From CAYWNA01 sp964459305 (lineage in GTDB: Bacteria; Planctomycetota; Planctomycetia; Pirellulales; Pirellulaceae), in contig CAYWNA010000027.1 of the NCBI GenBank assembly GCA_964459305.1, positions 1 to 64,000 of the forward strand: a stretch of 64,000 nucleotides of DNA, given 5' to 3'. Each line of letters starts with the position of its first letter. Position 1 is the first letter of the stretch. Under the pieces are notes generated by a model. It was not told the origin of the DNA. It saw only the letters and a list, made by a program, of their open reading frames with translations, and did no database searches. Shown here piece by piece: positions 51,873-60,761 of this stretch. A program made the translations under genes and the position numbers.

Positions 51873-54800
51873 ATGTGGCGAAAACCGCTTGCATGGTTCT
51901 TGTTCGTATGCAGCTTCGTTTCCGGATCTCAGACCCTGGCTGACCAGACGGGGCTTCTGGGCCACTGGAAGTTCGACGATGGCCAGGGGGATTTGGCCGT
52001 CGACAGCTCCGGCAATGAGAATGACGGGGATATTTGGGACGCCCAGTGGGTAAAGGGCCGTTTTGGCACAGCCCTGTCGTTTGACGGCCAAGGCGCGTAC
52101 GTCTCCATTCCGGAGATCGCGGGGCTGGACGGTTCGGACGAGATGACCGTCGAGGCGTGGGTCTGGTGGGAAGGCACGGGTCGTTATCCCAACATCATCA
52201 CCGGCGGCACGTGGAGTCCCGGCGGGTTCCTCGTGTTCGTGAGCGATAATCAGTGCACGTTCCGGATGGGGCGGCCGGGATTCTCGGCGTCCGGCGATCG
52301 GGCACAATGGCGCGAAACCAGCTCGCTACTGGCTGCGCCGATTGCGATGGGCCAATGGTGTCACCTGGCGGCCACGTTCGAGCGTCCTGCCGTCAAGACC
52401 TATGTCAACGGCCGGCCGGTAGGCTCGGCAAATTGGGACTACCCCGTGGGGCACAAAGGCGATGTGATCATCGGCAAGTGGAGTGGAGCTGTCGGCCACA
52501 AAGGACTTATCGACGAGGTGAAGATATTCAACCGAGCGTTGGACGCCGAAGAGATCGTGGCAAGCTATCAGAAGGAGGCCAGCCAAAGAGCCGCGACACC
52601 AGAGGGAGAGAAGGCTTACGAAACGATCCCGCGGGCATCGCAATTGGCCGCGGCCGTAGCCACATTCGAGAATGAATTCGCGAAGCTGGCTATCAGCGCT
52701 CGCGGCCGATGCACGGCCCTTATCGACAAGCAGACGGGCGAAGATCATATCCTTCGGACCTCGACACTGGTCTCGATCAGGCAGGGCGACAATACGTATC
52801 GACGCGCCAAGTGTTCGTTCGAGGATGGCAAGTTGACCTTTCGATTCGACAAGGCCCAAACCACGGTTGTCATCGGCGTAACGGCAAAGCCGAAGTACTT
52901 CGTATTTCGCGTCGAATCGGTTCCGGCGGAAAAGGGGTCGCCGGCGGAAAAGGGGTCGGGAGTCGTTTCCGCAGGTGCGCAGGCAAGAGGAGATCCGGAG
53001 AACATGGAAACGACTCCCGACCCCTTTTCCGTGGACCAAGTGACGTTTCTATCTCTCAATCTGAAATCTTGCCAGCACGTTAGCACGATGTCGGGGCTGG
53101 CCGCGGACGACGATTTCGGTGTCTGCCTGAGAACGCTTAATCTCCAAACCCTCGTCCAAGTCGGTCGGAACCCGCCGGTCTTGACAGCCACGGCTTTCAA
53201 GGATCATGGGCTCGAAAAAGGGCAAGCCGCTTTGGTGGCCTGCCCCACGCCACAAATGAGATCGGTCCTGCAGGACGTGATGCGGGGCGAGGGCCTTCCT
53301 TTCTCCGAACTCGGCGGCCCGTTCGCGCGGGACGCGAAAGAGATTCGCGGCTCGTACGTCTTCGCCCGCGTGTCGGAGAAGGACGTCGACCAGTGGATAG
53401 AATTGGCGCGACGCGGCGGCATCCAATACATCCATCTGTCGGGCTGGGGACAGAGCCTGGGACATTATGAGCCTCGCGAGGATCTCTATCCGCACGGGCT
53501 CGATGGCTTGAAGACTGTGGCCGACAAACTTCACGATGCGGGGCTGAAAGTCGGCATCCACACCCTGACTGGTTGCATCAGCCCGCACGATCCCTGGGTC
53601 CGCCCAGTACCGGATCCCCGGCTCGCCACAGACGGTAGCTACACTCTCACAGCCGACCTGAGCGAAGAGGACGACAGCGTTTCGACAGTCGAACCGCCAG
53701 GCGACCATCCAACCATTTGGGCTTACGCCAGCCGAGGTAACTGCATTCGAATCGATGATGAGTTGATTCATTATTCAGCCATTTCAAGAGAGGGGCCTTT
53801 CGGCTTTTTCAAATGCCAGCGCGGCGCGTTCGGAACCAAGGCAGCTCCACACAAGAAAGGGACACCCGTCCATCACATGTACGCGAGATACGGATGCTTC
53901 ATACCGGACGAGAATTCGACGCTCGTTGACGAAGTGGCCGAGCGAATCGCGAACGTCTACAACAACTGCGGCATGGACCAGATCTATATGGACGGCGCCG
54001 AGGCCATGCGGGGATGGTATGGCATCGCACGGATGCGACACGCGATCTTCACCAGACTCAATCGCCCGGCATTGGTGGAAGCGAGCTGCTGGGGCCATCA
54101 CTCGTGGCCCTTTCATTCACGTGTCGGAGCCTGGGATCATCCCAAGTGGGGCTTGAAGCGATTTGCGGACGACCATTTGCGCGCGGTCGAACAGTACCGC
54201 CATTCCTATCTTCTCGAGGCTCAACTTGGCTGGTGGGTGATCCTTGGAGCGGCTCGCGATTGGGACATGGAGATGCCCGACGAGATCGAGTATCTCTGTG
54301 CCAAGGCACTTGCCCACGACGTGCCTCTATCGTTCCAAAATGTCGCTGCGAGGGGCACGCCGCAAAACGCGCGACAAGACGAATGCCTCACGACGGTCGG
54401 TCGCTACGAACAGTTGCGATTGGCCAACTATTTCACCGAGGCGGTCAAAGAGAGCGTTCGCGAAGAGCGGCAGGAGGTCCGGCTGGATCAAGCCGAGGAC
54501 GGCCAGTGGCAGCTGATCCCAACGGACTATATCCAGCACAAGATTACGGGCCTGAACGACGGTACGAGCGCATGGACCGTGACAAACCGCTACGCGATCC
54601 AGCCGGTCAGGCTGCGCATCCACGCGCTCTACTCGGCGTTTCCCTATGACGACGAACGGAACCTCGTTTTGACCGACTTTGCGAACGACGCCGAGTTTGC
54701 GCCGGCAGGTGCGGCCTCACGTGTCGCTAGCACAATGCATCTGGTCACCGAGCCACTGAAGGCAGGCAAAGCGAGCGCGTGTTTCACGGCAACGAATCAA

Positions 54801-56447
54801 CAAGACTCGCCGGTTGCTGCCTGGGCCAGGGCGGTCAAGCGGTTCGATCCCGTTGTCGACATGACACCTTATGACGCGATCGGCCTGTGGGTGCACGGCG
54901 ACGGCAAAGGCGAGTTGCTGAATCTGCAGCTCACAAACTTGCCGGAGTACTTCCGCACGCTCGACGACCATCACATCAAGGTAGATTTCGAAGGCTGGCG
55001 CTATTTCGAGCTGTTATTGCGCGAACGGGATGCGGCCGCGTATCACGATTACCGATGGCCGTATGGCGCCCATTGCGTCCTGCACCGTTCGCCCCTGGTT
55101 CGCCACGCAGTCAGCAAGTTGACAGCCTATTTGAACAACTTGCCGCCACAGGACGGAGTCACCTGTTATCTCAGCCCCATCAAGGCGATCCGGACGCGGA
55201 AGGTCGTCCTGCGCAACCCGGCGGTCGAAATAGGCGGCAAGCGACTGTTCTTTCCCGTTGACTTGGAAAGCGGCATGTACATCGAATTTGAGTCTCCGGA
55301 CGACTGCCGGCTTTACGACGAACGCGGCAATCTGCTCCAGTGGTTACAGGCACAGGGCGATGTACCAATGCTCTCACCCAACGACAACCAACTCACGTTC
55401 ACTTGCGAAGGCACGGAAGGGTTTCGATCACGAGCGGAGATCACGGTCATCACGTGTGGCGGGCCGATGCGCGATCGCATGCCGAACGACAAGATCGACT
55501 GGTCGCTACTGCGTCGGGAGTATGAGTACCCTCGCACAATCTGCGCGATCGACGGACAACAGAACGAATGGCAGGTGTTGTGCAGGCCCGATGCGAAGTA
55601 CGCTGACCTGGAAATCGAGCTGACGGTCGATCAAGTTGGCGGCAGAATGGCTGCCTACGAAGCGTCGACGGCCGTCACCCTCGATAGTTTCGACGAGCCA
55701 GTTGCTCCCGCTCCGTCAGCCGGCCAACTTGGCACATACGCATACGACTCCAAGAACATTGCCAGCGGCTGCAGCCCGGGTGTGACGCAGCGACTTGCGC
55801 GTTCATCCGAAATCGTCAAGCACGGCAATGCCAGTGCCCGTTACAGCGCGACAAGCACACTCGAAGACAACGGCGGCTGGTCGGTCAAGGGCAAACGATT
55901 CAAGGAGGCGATGGACCTGTCCAATTTCGCCGCCATCGGCTTCTGGCTCCACGGCGACGCGGGCGGCCAGTCGTTCAAGCTCCAACTGCGGGACGCCGAG
56001 GGCGGGTGGCAGGACATGTACACACGAGTCGACTTCAACGGTTGGCGCTACTGCCATTTCTCGCTCGGCGCCTCAACCTTGAAAGATCTGAGCCATATCG
56101 ACGGAGTGAACATCTACTACAACGGTATCCCTGCCGGCAAGACGGTGACGTGCCATGTCGACGAAATCCGCGTAATGCCTGAGATCGAGCCCCTGCGAGA
56201 TCCTTCATTCATCATTGCCGGCCGGCCTCTTCGCTTTCCAGTCGCAATGAACGCGGGCGACAGGCTGGTATTCAAGGGCTTGGAAGACTGCAAGCTCTAC
56301 CGTAAACCCGGCGGGGTCGTTGAGGTGAAACCCGAAGGAACGGCGGCGAGGCTGGCCCCCGGTCGCAACCCTGTCGTCTTCTCTTTGCCGGACACCACCA
56401 CCCGCGACTTCCGTGTCGTGGCGTCATTGGAAAAGGCCTATCCATAA
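51873..56447 (+). CDS. Giant exported LamG, TIM-barrel and carbohydrate-binding protein (1524 aa)
   Basis: ATG 51873 follows AAGGAG. After the signal peptide (about 1-24) come a LamG domain (about 28-232, GLLGHWKFDD to DEVKIFNRALDAEEIV) and a beta domain (about 250-480). A TIM-barrel-like region (about 500-850) follows, with HLSGWGQSLGHYEP, YMDGAEAMRGW (Asp707, the likely nucleophile as in GH31/36-type barrels) and EASCWGHHSW. The C-terminal third has two copies of a jelly-roll domain (AIGLWVHGDGKG and AIGFWLHGDAGG with FEGWRYFEL/FNGWRYCHF), like CBM11/CIA30 domains. A 36-codon palindromic segment (52923-53030) lies between the beta domain's parts. Substrate unknown. Confidence 0.75.
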   Translation: MWRKPLAWFLFVCSFVSGSQTLADQTGLLGHWKFDDGQGDLAVDSSGNENDGDIWDAQWVKGRFGTALSFDGQGAYVSIPEIAGLDGSDEMTVEAWVWWEGTGRYPNIITGGTWSPGGFLVFVSDNQCTFRMGRPGFSASGDRAQWRETSSLLAAPIAMGQWCHLAATFERPAVKTYVNGRPVGSANWDYPVGHKGDVIIGKWSGAVGHKGLIDEVKIFNRALDAEEIVASYQKEASQRAATPEGEKAYETIPRASQLAAAVATFENEFAKLAISARGRCTALIDKQTGEDHILRTSTLVSIRQGDNTYRRAKCSFEDGKLTFRFDKAQTTVVIGVTAKPKYFVFRVESVPAEKGSPAEKGSGVVSAGAQARGDPENMETTPDPFSVDQVTFLSLNLKSCQHVSTMSGLAADDDFGVCLRTLNLQTLVQVGRNPPVLTATAFKDHGLEKGQAALVACPTPQMRSVLQDVMRGEGLPFSELGGPFARDAKEIRGSYVFARVSEKDVDQWIELARRGGIQYIHLSGWGQSLGHYEPREDLYPHGLDGLKTVADKLHDAGLKVGIHTLTGCISPHDPWVRPVPDPRLATDGSYTLTADLSEEDDSVSTVEPPGDHPTIWAYASRGNCIRIDDELIHYSAISREGPFGFFKCQRGAFGTKAAPHKKGTPVHHMYARYGCFIPDENSTLVDEVAERIANVYNNCGMDQIYMDGAEAMRGWYGIARMRHAIFTRLNRPALVEASCWGHHSWPFHSRVGAWDHPKWGLKRFADDHLRAVEQYRHSYLLEAQLGWWVILGAARDWDMEMPDEIEYLCAKALAHDVPLSFQNVAARGTPQNARQDECLTTVGRYEQLRLANYFTEAVKESVREERQEVRLDQAEDGQWQLIPTDYIQHKITGLNDGTSAWTVTNRYAIQPVRLRIHALYSAFPYDDERNLVLTDFANDAEFAPAGAASRVASTMHLVTEPLKAGKASACFTATNQQDSPVAAWARAVKRFDPVVDMTPYDAIGLWVHGDGKGELLNLQLTNLPEYFRTLDDHHIKVDFEGWRYFELLLRERDAAAYHDYRWPYGAHCVLHRSPLVRHAVSKLTAYLNNLPPQDGVTCYLSPIKAIRTRKVVLRNPAVEIGGKRLFFPVDLESGMYIEFESPDDCRLYDERGNLLQWLQAQGDVPMLSPNDNQLTFTCEGTEGFRSRAEITVITCGGPMRDRMPNDKIDWSLLRREYEYPRTICAIDGQQNEWQVLCRPDAKYADLEIELTVDQVGGRMAAYEASTAVTLDSFDEPVAPAPSAGQLGTYAYDSKNIASGCSPGVTQRLARSSEIVKHGNASARYSATSTLEDNGGWSVKGKRFKEAMDLSNFAAIGFWLHGDAGGQSFKLQLRDAEGGWQDMYTRVDFNGWRYCHFSLGASTLKDLSHIDGVNIYYNGIPAGKTVTCHVDEIRVMPEIEPLRDPSFIIAGRPLRFPVAMNAGDRLVFKGLEDCKLYRKPGGVVEVKPEGTAARLAPGRNPVVFSLPDTTTRDFRVVASLEKAYP
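52923..53030. repeat. Palindromic element inserted in frame in a coding sequence
   Basis: An 18 bp tandem duplication (CCGGCGGAAAAGGGGTCG at 52923-52940 and 52941-52958) leads into a perfect 25 bp inverted repeat: 52946-52970 and 53006-53030, core GGAAAAGGGGTCGGGAGTCG. The stretch is 108 bases, exactly 36 codons, and introduces no stop. It encodes PAEKGSPAEKGSGVVSAGAQ, then ARGDPENMETTPDPFS, a polar loop. Similar AAAAGGGG/CCCCTTTT palindromes are common between genes in this phylum. Confidence 0.88.
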
Positions 56448-56471
56448 TCTCGGTTGATAGGAGTACTCCAG

Positions 56472-57602
56472 GTGACCGATTCCTCGGTGCAAGACAAGGT
56501 GAAGACATGCCGGAAGCCTGGCCGATGGAAACGGCTTCTTAAATGGATCTTCGCCGTTACATTGGCCTTGTTCGCCTTGTTGGCTTTTCTCGTCAAGGAC
56601 GACGTTCGGACGTTGCTCTCGTTGCGTCGCGTGGCCGGGACAAACGCCTACGTCATGGACTACTACGGGGACTACCGTATCGACAAAATTCGCGATCGGG
56701 GCATGGACGTCGGCAACATTGAAGATAGCTGTCTCGAAACTCTTTTGCCCGAACTCGTGCTGCCGATCGCCGAACGCTTAAAGCGAGCGTACATTCCGGA
56801 CCATATCACTACCGTGGAAGATGACGGCCATCACTGCTCGACGTTGGCTATCCAGTCGAAACGGGGCGACGTATTCTTGGGTCGGAATTTCGACTACTTC
56901 AATGACGCTTGTCTGATCCTCAAGGTGCACGACGATCAGGGGCTGGCATCGGCTGCGCTGATTGACCTGGCGTATCTGAACTTGAATCGATCTGATCTGG
57001 ATCAAACGAATCTGATTGACCGCGTTCCCCTTCTCTTTGCGCCTTATTACGTGATGGATGGAATGAATCGAAGCGGCGTGGCAGTGTCCAACATGGCCGT
57101 CGACGCTGCCGAGCCCCCGTTGGATGCCGGCAAACCCGCAATCATCAATTCGACACTCATGCGGCTGATCCTTGACTACGCGCAAAGTGCCGACGACGCA
57201 GTGAAGATCATCGGCGACTACAATGTCCATTTCGTCGCTACCCCCGTGCATCTGATGATCGCCGACTCGTCGGGCCGCTTTTTGATCGTTGAATACATCG
57301 ATGGCGAAGTCAGAGTGACGCCGTCTCAAGAAAGCTGGCACGTGTGCACGAACCACATCGTGTGGCAGAAATCGGAATCGGAAAACGATGCCGCGTGCGG
57401 ACGCTATCACACGGCATCAGATGCAGCAGACGAGTTGGGCGGGGAGGTCGACGTCGACGATGTCATGAGCATCATGCACAGCGTGTCAGCCAAAGACTGG
57501 ACGATGTGGACCAGTGTTTACAGTCTGACAACGGGGGATTTTCGCGTTGCCTACAAAGCCAGATTGGATGCGGAATTCCGTGATGCAATTGACGGGGGTT
57601 AG
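56472..57602 (+). CDS. Membrane-anchored Ntn-hydrolase, choloylglycine hydrolase/C45 type (376 aa)
   Basis: GTG 56472 is preferred because AGGAG lies 8 bases before it; the first in-frame ATG lies deep in the fold. One membrane helix at about 25-45 anchors it. HHCSTLAI places the probable nucleophile at Cys122, followed by FLGRNFDY (137-143), the Arg-Asn-x-Asp motif of linear-amide C-N hydrolases. In such proteins the Cys normally becomes N-terminal by self-cleavage; here this would release the anchor segment, unless cleavage is lost. It lies 24 bases after the giant LamG protein, probably in one operon. The substrate (amide, acyl-amino acid) is unknown. Confidence 0.8.
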   Translation: MTDSSVQDKVKTCRKPGRWKRLLKWIFAVTLALFALLAFLVKDDVRTLLSLRRVAGTNAYVMDYYGDYRIDKIRDRGMDVGNIEDSCLETLLPELVLPIAERLKRAYIPDHITTVEDDGHHCSTLAIQSKRGDVFLGRNFDYFNDACLILKVHDDQGLASAALIDLAYLNLNRSDLDQTNLIDRVPLLFAPYYVMDGMNRSGVAVSNMAVDAAEPPLDAGKPAIINSTLMRLILDYAQSADDAVKIIGDYNVHFVATPVHLMIADSSGRFLIVEYIDGEVRVTPSQESWHVCTNHIVWQKSESENDAACGRYHTASDAADELGGEVDVDDVMSIMHSVSAKDWTMWTSVYSLTTGDFRVAYKARLDAEFRDAIDGG

Positions 57603-57630
57603 TGCGTAGGACTCGGAACCGAGTGAGGGC

Positions 57631-57646
57631 GTCCGGGAATTCGAAC
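57631..57646. repeat. Short dispersed repeat GTCCGGGAATTCGAAC
   Basis: The exact reverse complement of 9052-9067, in the 110-base spacer between two convergent genes. Ahead of it ACTCGG-AA-CCGAGT (57611-57624) forms a small stem. A fragment of the family that is complete at 37588-37707. Confidence 0.6.
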
Positions 57647-57712
57647 GTGCCGGAGAGTCTGTAGGGAACAGTCTCCGTGCCGTTCCAGGGGGAGAGGATC
57701 CGTCAGAACGAT

Positions 57713-58819
57713 TCAACTGCCGCGTTCATCAGGTCTCCTGCGAGGAGAGGAGGGAGAAGCGTGGGCACGCGTCTGCGTTTTTCCATGCCCCGCGCCGCGG
57801 CACTCTTGTTCGTTCCATCGCTGATCTGCGGCTTTGGCGGCTTCGCGTTCCCGATGTCGCCTCGCGCGATCGAACTGATATGCCCGGTAGAGAAGTCCGC
57901 CAAACCAAAGAATACTGCCGATGATTCCCAACGTTAGCGCCTGTGGCATGGGCGGATTCCAGAGTTTCAGCAACACGAATCCGGCGATCGCGATGCCGTA
58001 CCACCACAGACCAAATAGTAAGAAGCTAGTCTGGCCCGGTTCGGCACTGATCCGTTTCAGCACGAATCCTTGTCGCGGCGTTCTGAATCGCAGAAAGATC
58101 CACAACAGCGTCGGCATCAGTGGTGCGACCAACATCCCAGGCCGCTGGAGTTTCCATTGGAGCACGACCCCAATCACAGCACACGCCAGAATGGTCGGGA
58201 TGAAATACCAATCCCACCGACGGCGCGTGAGCGACACTTCGTCTGGGCCGGGTGGTCGATTGCCTCGGATATAGCGATCTCGAAGCGGGATCGCTATCTT
58301 GTAGCAGAACATATCCCACTCCTGTTGAACGGTATCGGGTAGCCTGTCTCGGACAAATCGGATGAGCCTCAGACGGTCTGTCGCCTCGAAATTGTCGAGA
58401 TCGATCTTCAACTTCTCCGTCAAGGTTCGTAGGGTGATCCGTCCAGTCTTGACAATACCCCAGCGAACGTCTGTGACGTCTGCCAGATCGATCTCTTTCT
58501 TGCCGATCACGCCATGGTGAATCACCTGCCCGCCCGTAATCTTCAGACGCTCACGCCAGTAGGCCAGCAGTACCCACAGGGAAAGACCAGCCATGAACGC
58601 CCAGACGCACATAGAACAAATCACAAAGCAGATGGCATTGACGGGCCGGTGTGGGGGCACTTCTGACCAAATCCCATAGGCGGAAGCTACGCCAGCCAGC
58701 ACAAAAAAGGGCAGGCAGACGAGACCGATGTTGCGGTAGCCCTTCCGCAGGCGGAACACGGTTCCCGCCTCGTTGGGCGGCATGGTACTGGGATCGATCT
58801 GGTTGCTGTTGGTGGCCAT
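57713..58819 (-). CDS. Multispan membrane protein with PH-like segment (368 aa)
   Basis: ATG 58819 is chosen since it lies 10 bases after the upstream gene's stop; the longer open frame overlaps that gene by 61 codons. There are two N-terminal helices (about 34-50, 65-90). A stretch like a bacterial PH-type domain follows (LKITGGQVIHHGVIGKKEID, LADVTDVRWG). Then about four further helices occupy the C-terminal half. The last 40 residues are highly charged. No catalytic motif is seen. It is probably co-transcribed with the FG-GAP haem protein just upstream. Confidence 0.7.
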   Translation of the reverse strand: MATNSNQIDPSTMPPNEAGTVFRLRKGYRNIGLVCLPFFVLAGVASAYGIWSEVPPHRPVNAICFVICSMCVWAFMAGLSLWVLLAYWRERLKITGGQVIHHGVIGKKEIDLADVTDVRWGIVKTGRITLRTLTEKLKIDLDNFEATDRLRLIRFVRDRLPDTVQQEWDMFCYKIAIPLRDRYIRGNRPPGPDEVSLTRRRWDWYFIPTILACAVIGVVLQWKLQRPGMLVAPLMPTLLWIFLRFRTPRQGFVLKRISAEPGQTSFLLFGLWWYGIAIAGFVLLKLWNPPMPQALTLGIIGSILWFGGLLYRAYQFDRARRHREREAAKAADQRWNEQECRGAGHGKTQTRAHASPSSPRRRPDERGS

Positions 58820-58829
58820 CACATTGGGC

Positions 58830-60431
58830 CTAATCTGCCGCGACCACCTGATTCCACCAGATGGCCAGCGAGTGGGACAACCGTTGCGTTGGTGACACCG
58901 TGTGAGAGCCGACGGCGAAGTCGAGATCGCCGTCGTTGTCGAAGTCGGCCAACTCGACGGTTGCATGGTATGGGAAACCCGTTTCCAGCGTGTGGCGGAC
59001 AAATCCTCCGGGCGACGTCTGTTCCAGACACACGATCGATGCCAGTTGTTCCTGCACCACGCTCAACGGCCACACCCGTCTAGGAACCCAGACCGTGGCG
59101 ATAATATCCACATCTCCGTCGAGATCGACGTCGCCGGCCAACGCGCGGTAGGCACCGGCGAGGGCGGTTAGCCGATGATGGGCGAATTGCAGATCGCCCA
59201 GATTTTCAAGCCAGCCGACACCGTGACATGGTTTGACGTACGCGTCGTCGAAAGCGTCGCCATTGGTGTACAGGATATCCGTGTCGCCGTCCTGATCCAG
59301 ATCGACTAATTCGATACCGCTGGACCCAAACGCCGGATCCGGGCCTGCCCATAGGGTATGACGATGGAATTTCGCATTTCCTTGGTTGATGAACGCTTCC
59401 ACGCGTTCGTAGTGTTGGCTGACCAATGCCACAAAATCCAAACGACTGTCACCGTCGAGGTCGACCGCTGGCACGTGGATTGCGCCCGGACGCAGATCAA
59501 GCTCATCGGATTCGAAGCGGGGCCGTTCTCCGTCTGCGGAGACGTTTCTGAGCAGAACGATACTTCCCGTCTGTTCCGCGCCGAATTCCGCTACGATCAG
59601 ATCAAGGTCCCCGTCACGGTCGAAATCCGCAGGCCGCACGTCCGCCACGCGTCCCAGGCCGGACGCGAGCACGATTTCTTCGTAGGAAGCCGATGTTTCC
59701 GCGCGGCGCAACCAAACGACTCGGCCCCGATCGTGATCGTCCGGAAAGAAACTGCCAAGATCCGCCACGACAAGATCGATTCGCTTGTCTCGGTCAAGGT
59801 CGCACGACTCGACGTGGGAGGGGTGATTCAGCCGTGCCAGGAGCTTCGGATGCAACGGCCGGTCGCGCGGGTCGATGGCAGCGACACTGCCCCGTCGCAT
59901 GTCACAGGCTAGAAGAACCGGCTCGTCTTTCTGCTCGAGACGAGCCCAACGCAAATGGGCAACGGCCGGTGGCAGATCGAGATCACCGTCTTCGGCAATC
60001 TTCTCAACCGTGAACTTCGCACGCAGGTCGGTTTCAGCCTCCTCCGGTTTTGGAAAGACCAGTCTTTCGGTCGCGAGAGATCGATAGTAGGCCACCGTCA
60101 AGTGCATGGGAGGCGGATCCAGATCGCTTCGCCCTGATTTGGCATAGAATTCGTAGCCCCGTTGCACCTGATGATGCCACGCATCGCGAGGGTAGTTTTC
60201 CGCGCGCGGCCCGCCGTGACAGTCGCTACAGAACGCCTCGATGCGCGACTGCAGGTCTTCGTCTGCCGCGACGGGCAGCGCATCTTCGAGCAGGGATTTT
60301 GTGCGCGAATCTCGTTTCACGCGACCGTCCGACCCTCGCCAAACCACCAGCGCGACGATCGCACAAAGCAAACACCCGGCCACACCGAGCGCGCAAGATC
60401 GAGCCAATCGCTTTCTCCGCCTGTCGTCCAT
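58830..60431 (-). CDS. Membrane-anchored FG-GAP/VCBS-repeat protein with one haem c site (533 aa)
   Basis: One N-terminal membrane helix (about 11-31). The CXXCH haem site is Cys68-Cys71-His72, in a short cytochrome-like stretch with PRDAWHHQVQRGYEFY. From about residue 160 on there are FG-GAP/VCBS blades with calcium-binding DxDxDGDxD loops (DFDRDGDLDLIVAEFG, DLDQDGDTDILYTNG, DVDLDGDVDIIATVW, DFDNDGDLDFAVGSH). ATG 60431 gives the charged start before the helix, but ATG 60494 is also open; the exact start is unsure. It is divergent from the TPR-dihaem gene, suggesting a joint redox role outside the cytoplasm. Confidence 0.8.
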   Translation of the reverse strand: MDDRRRKRLARSCALGVAGCLLCAIVALVVWRGSDGRVKRDSRTKSLLEDALPVAADEDLQSRIEAFCSDCHGGPRAENYPRDAWHHQVQRGYEFYAKSGRSDLDPPPMHLTVAYYRSLATERLVFPKPEEAETDLRAKFTVEKIAEDGDLDLPPAVAHLRWARLEQKDEPVLLACDMRRGSVAAIDPRDRPLHPKLLARLNHPSHVESCDLDRDKRIDLVVADLGSFFPDDHDRGRVVWLRRAETSASYEEIVLASGLGRVADVRPADFDRDGDLDLIVAEFGAEQTGSIVLLRNVSADGERPRFESDELDLRPGAIHVPAVDLDGDSRLDFVALVSQHYERVEAFINQGNAKFHRHTLWAGPDPAFGSSGIELVDLDQDGDTDILYTNGDAFDDAYVKPCHGVGWLENLGDLQFAHHRLTALAGAYRALAGDVDLDGDVDIIATVWVPRRVWPLSVVQEQLASIVCLEQTSPGGFVRHTLETGFPYHATVELADFDNDGDLDFAVGSHTVSPTQRLSHSLAIWWNQVVAAD

Positions 60432-60761
60432 CCTCTGCGATTCCACACCTGTGCCGCCTTGTGGGTGCTTCGATTCCGACCGGCAAAGCGGCATTGTGCT
60501 ATTCTAGCAATCATGACGCCATGTGGAGAGTGCCCATTGCCGACTCGCCGGTTTGCCGAATTCTCAGCCGCGCAAGGACCCTCGTCGCGGACGCGTCATT
60601 GATTCACTTGGGAACTTGTGATCTACTCATCGGCCGGGCCGGGCCGGAACGGGGACGCTCCGGCCGTTTTCCTGAACGCAGGCAGAGTTTTCAAGACCGC
60701 GTTTCACGCCCTACTCGCCGCTCTTGCTCCGAACGGACTTGTGGCGGCTGGGATCTACAGC

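Noticed and set aside
52923..53030. A frameshift or pseudogene at the palindrome in the giant LamG protein
   Set aside because: The inserted stretch is a multiple of three and the frame, domains and downstream motifs continue unbroken.
57611..57624. Bidirectional terminator between the two convergent genes (ACTCGG/CCGAGT)
   Set aside because: The stem is only six bases with a two-base loop and no T-run on either side.
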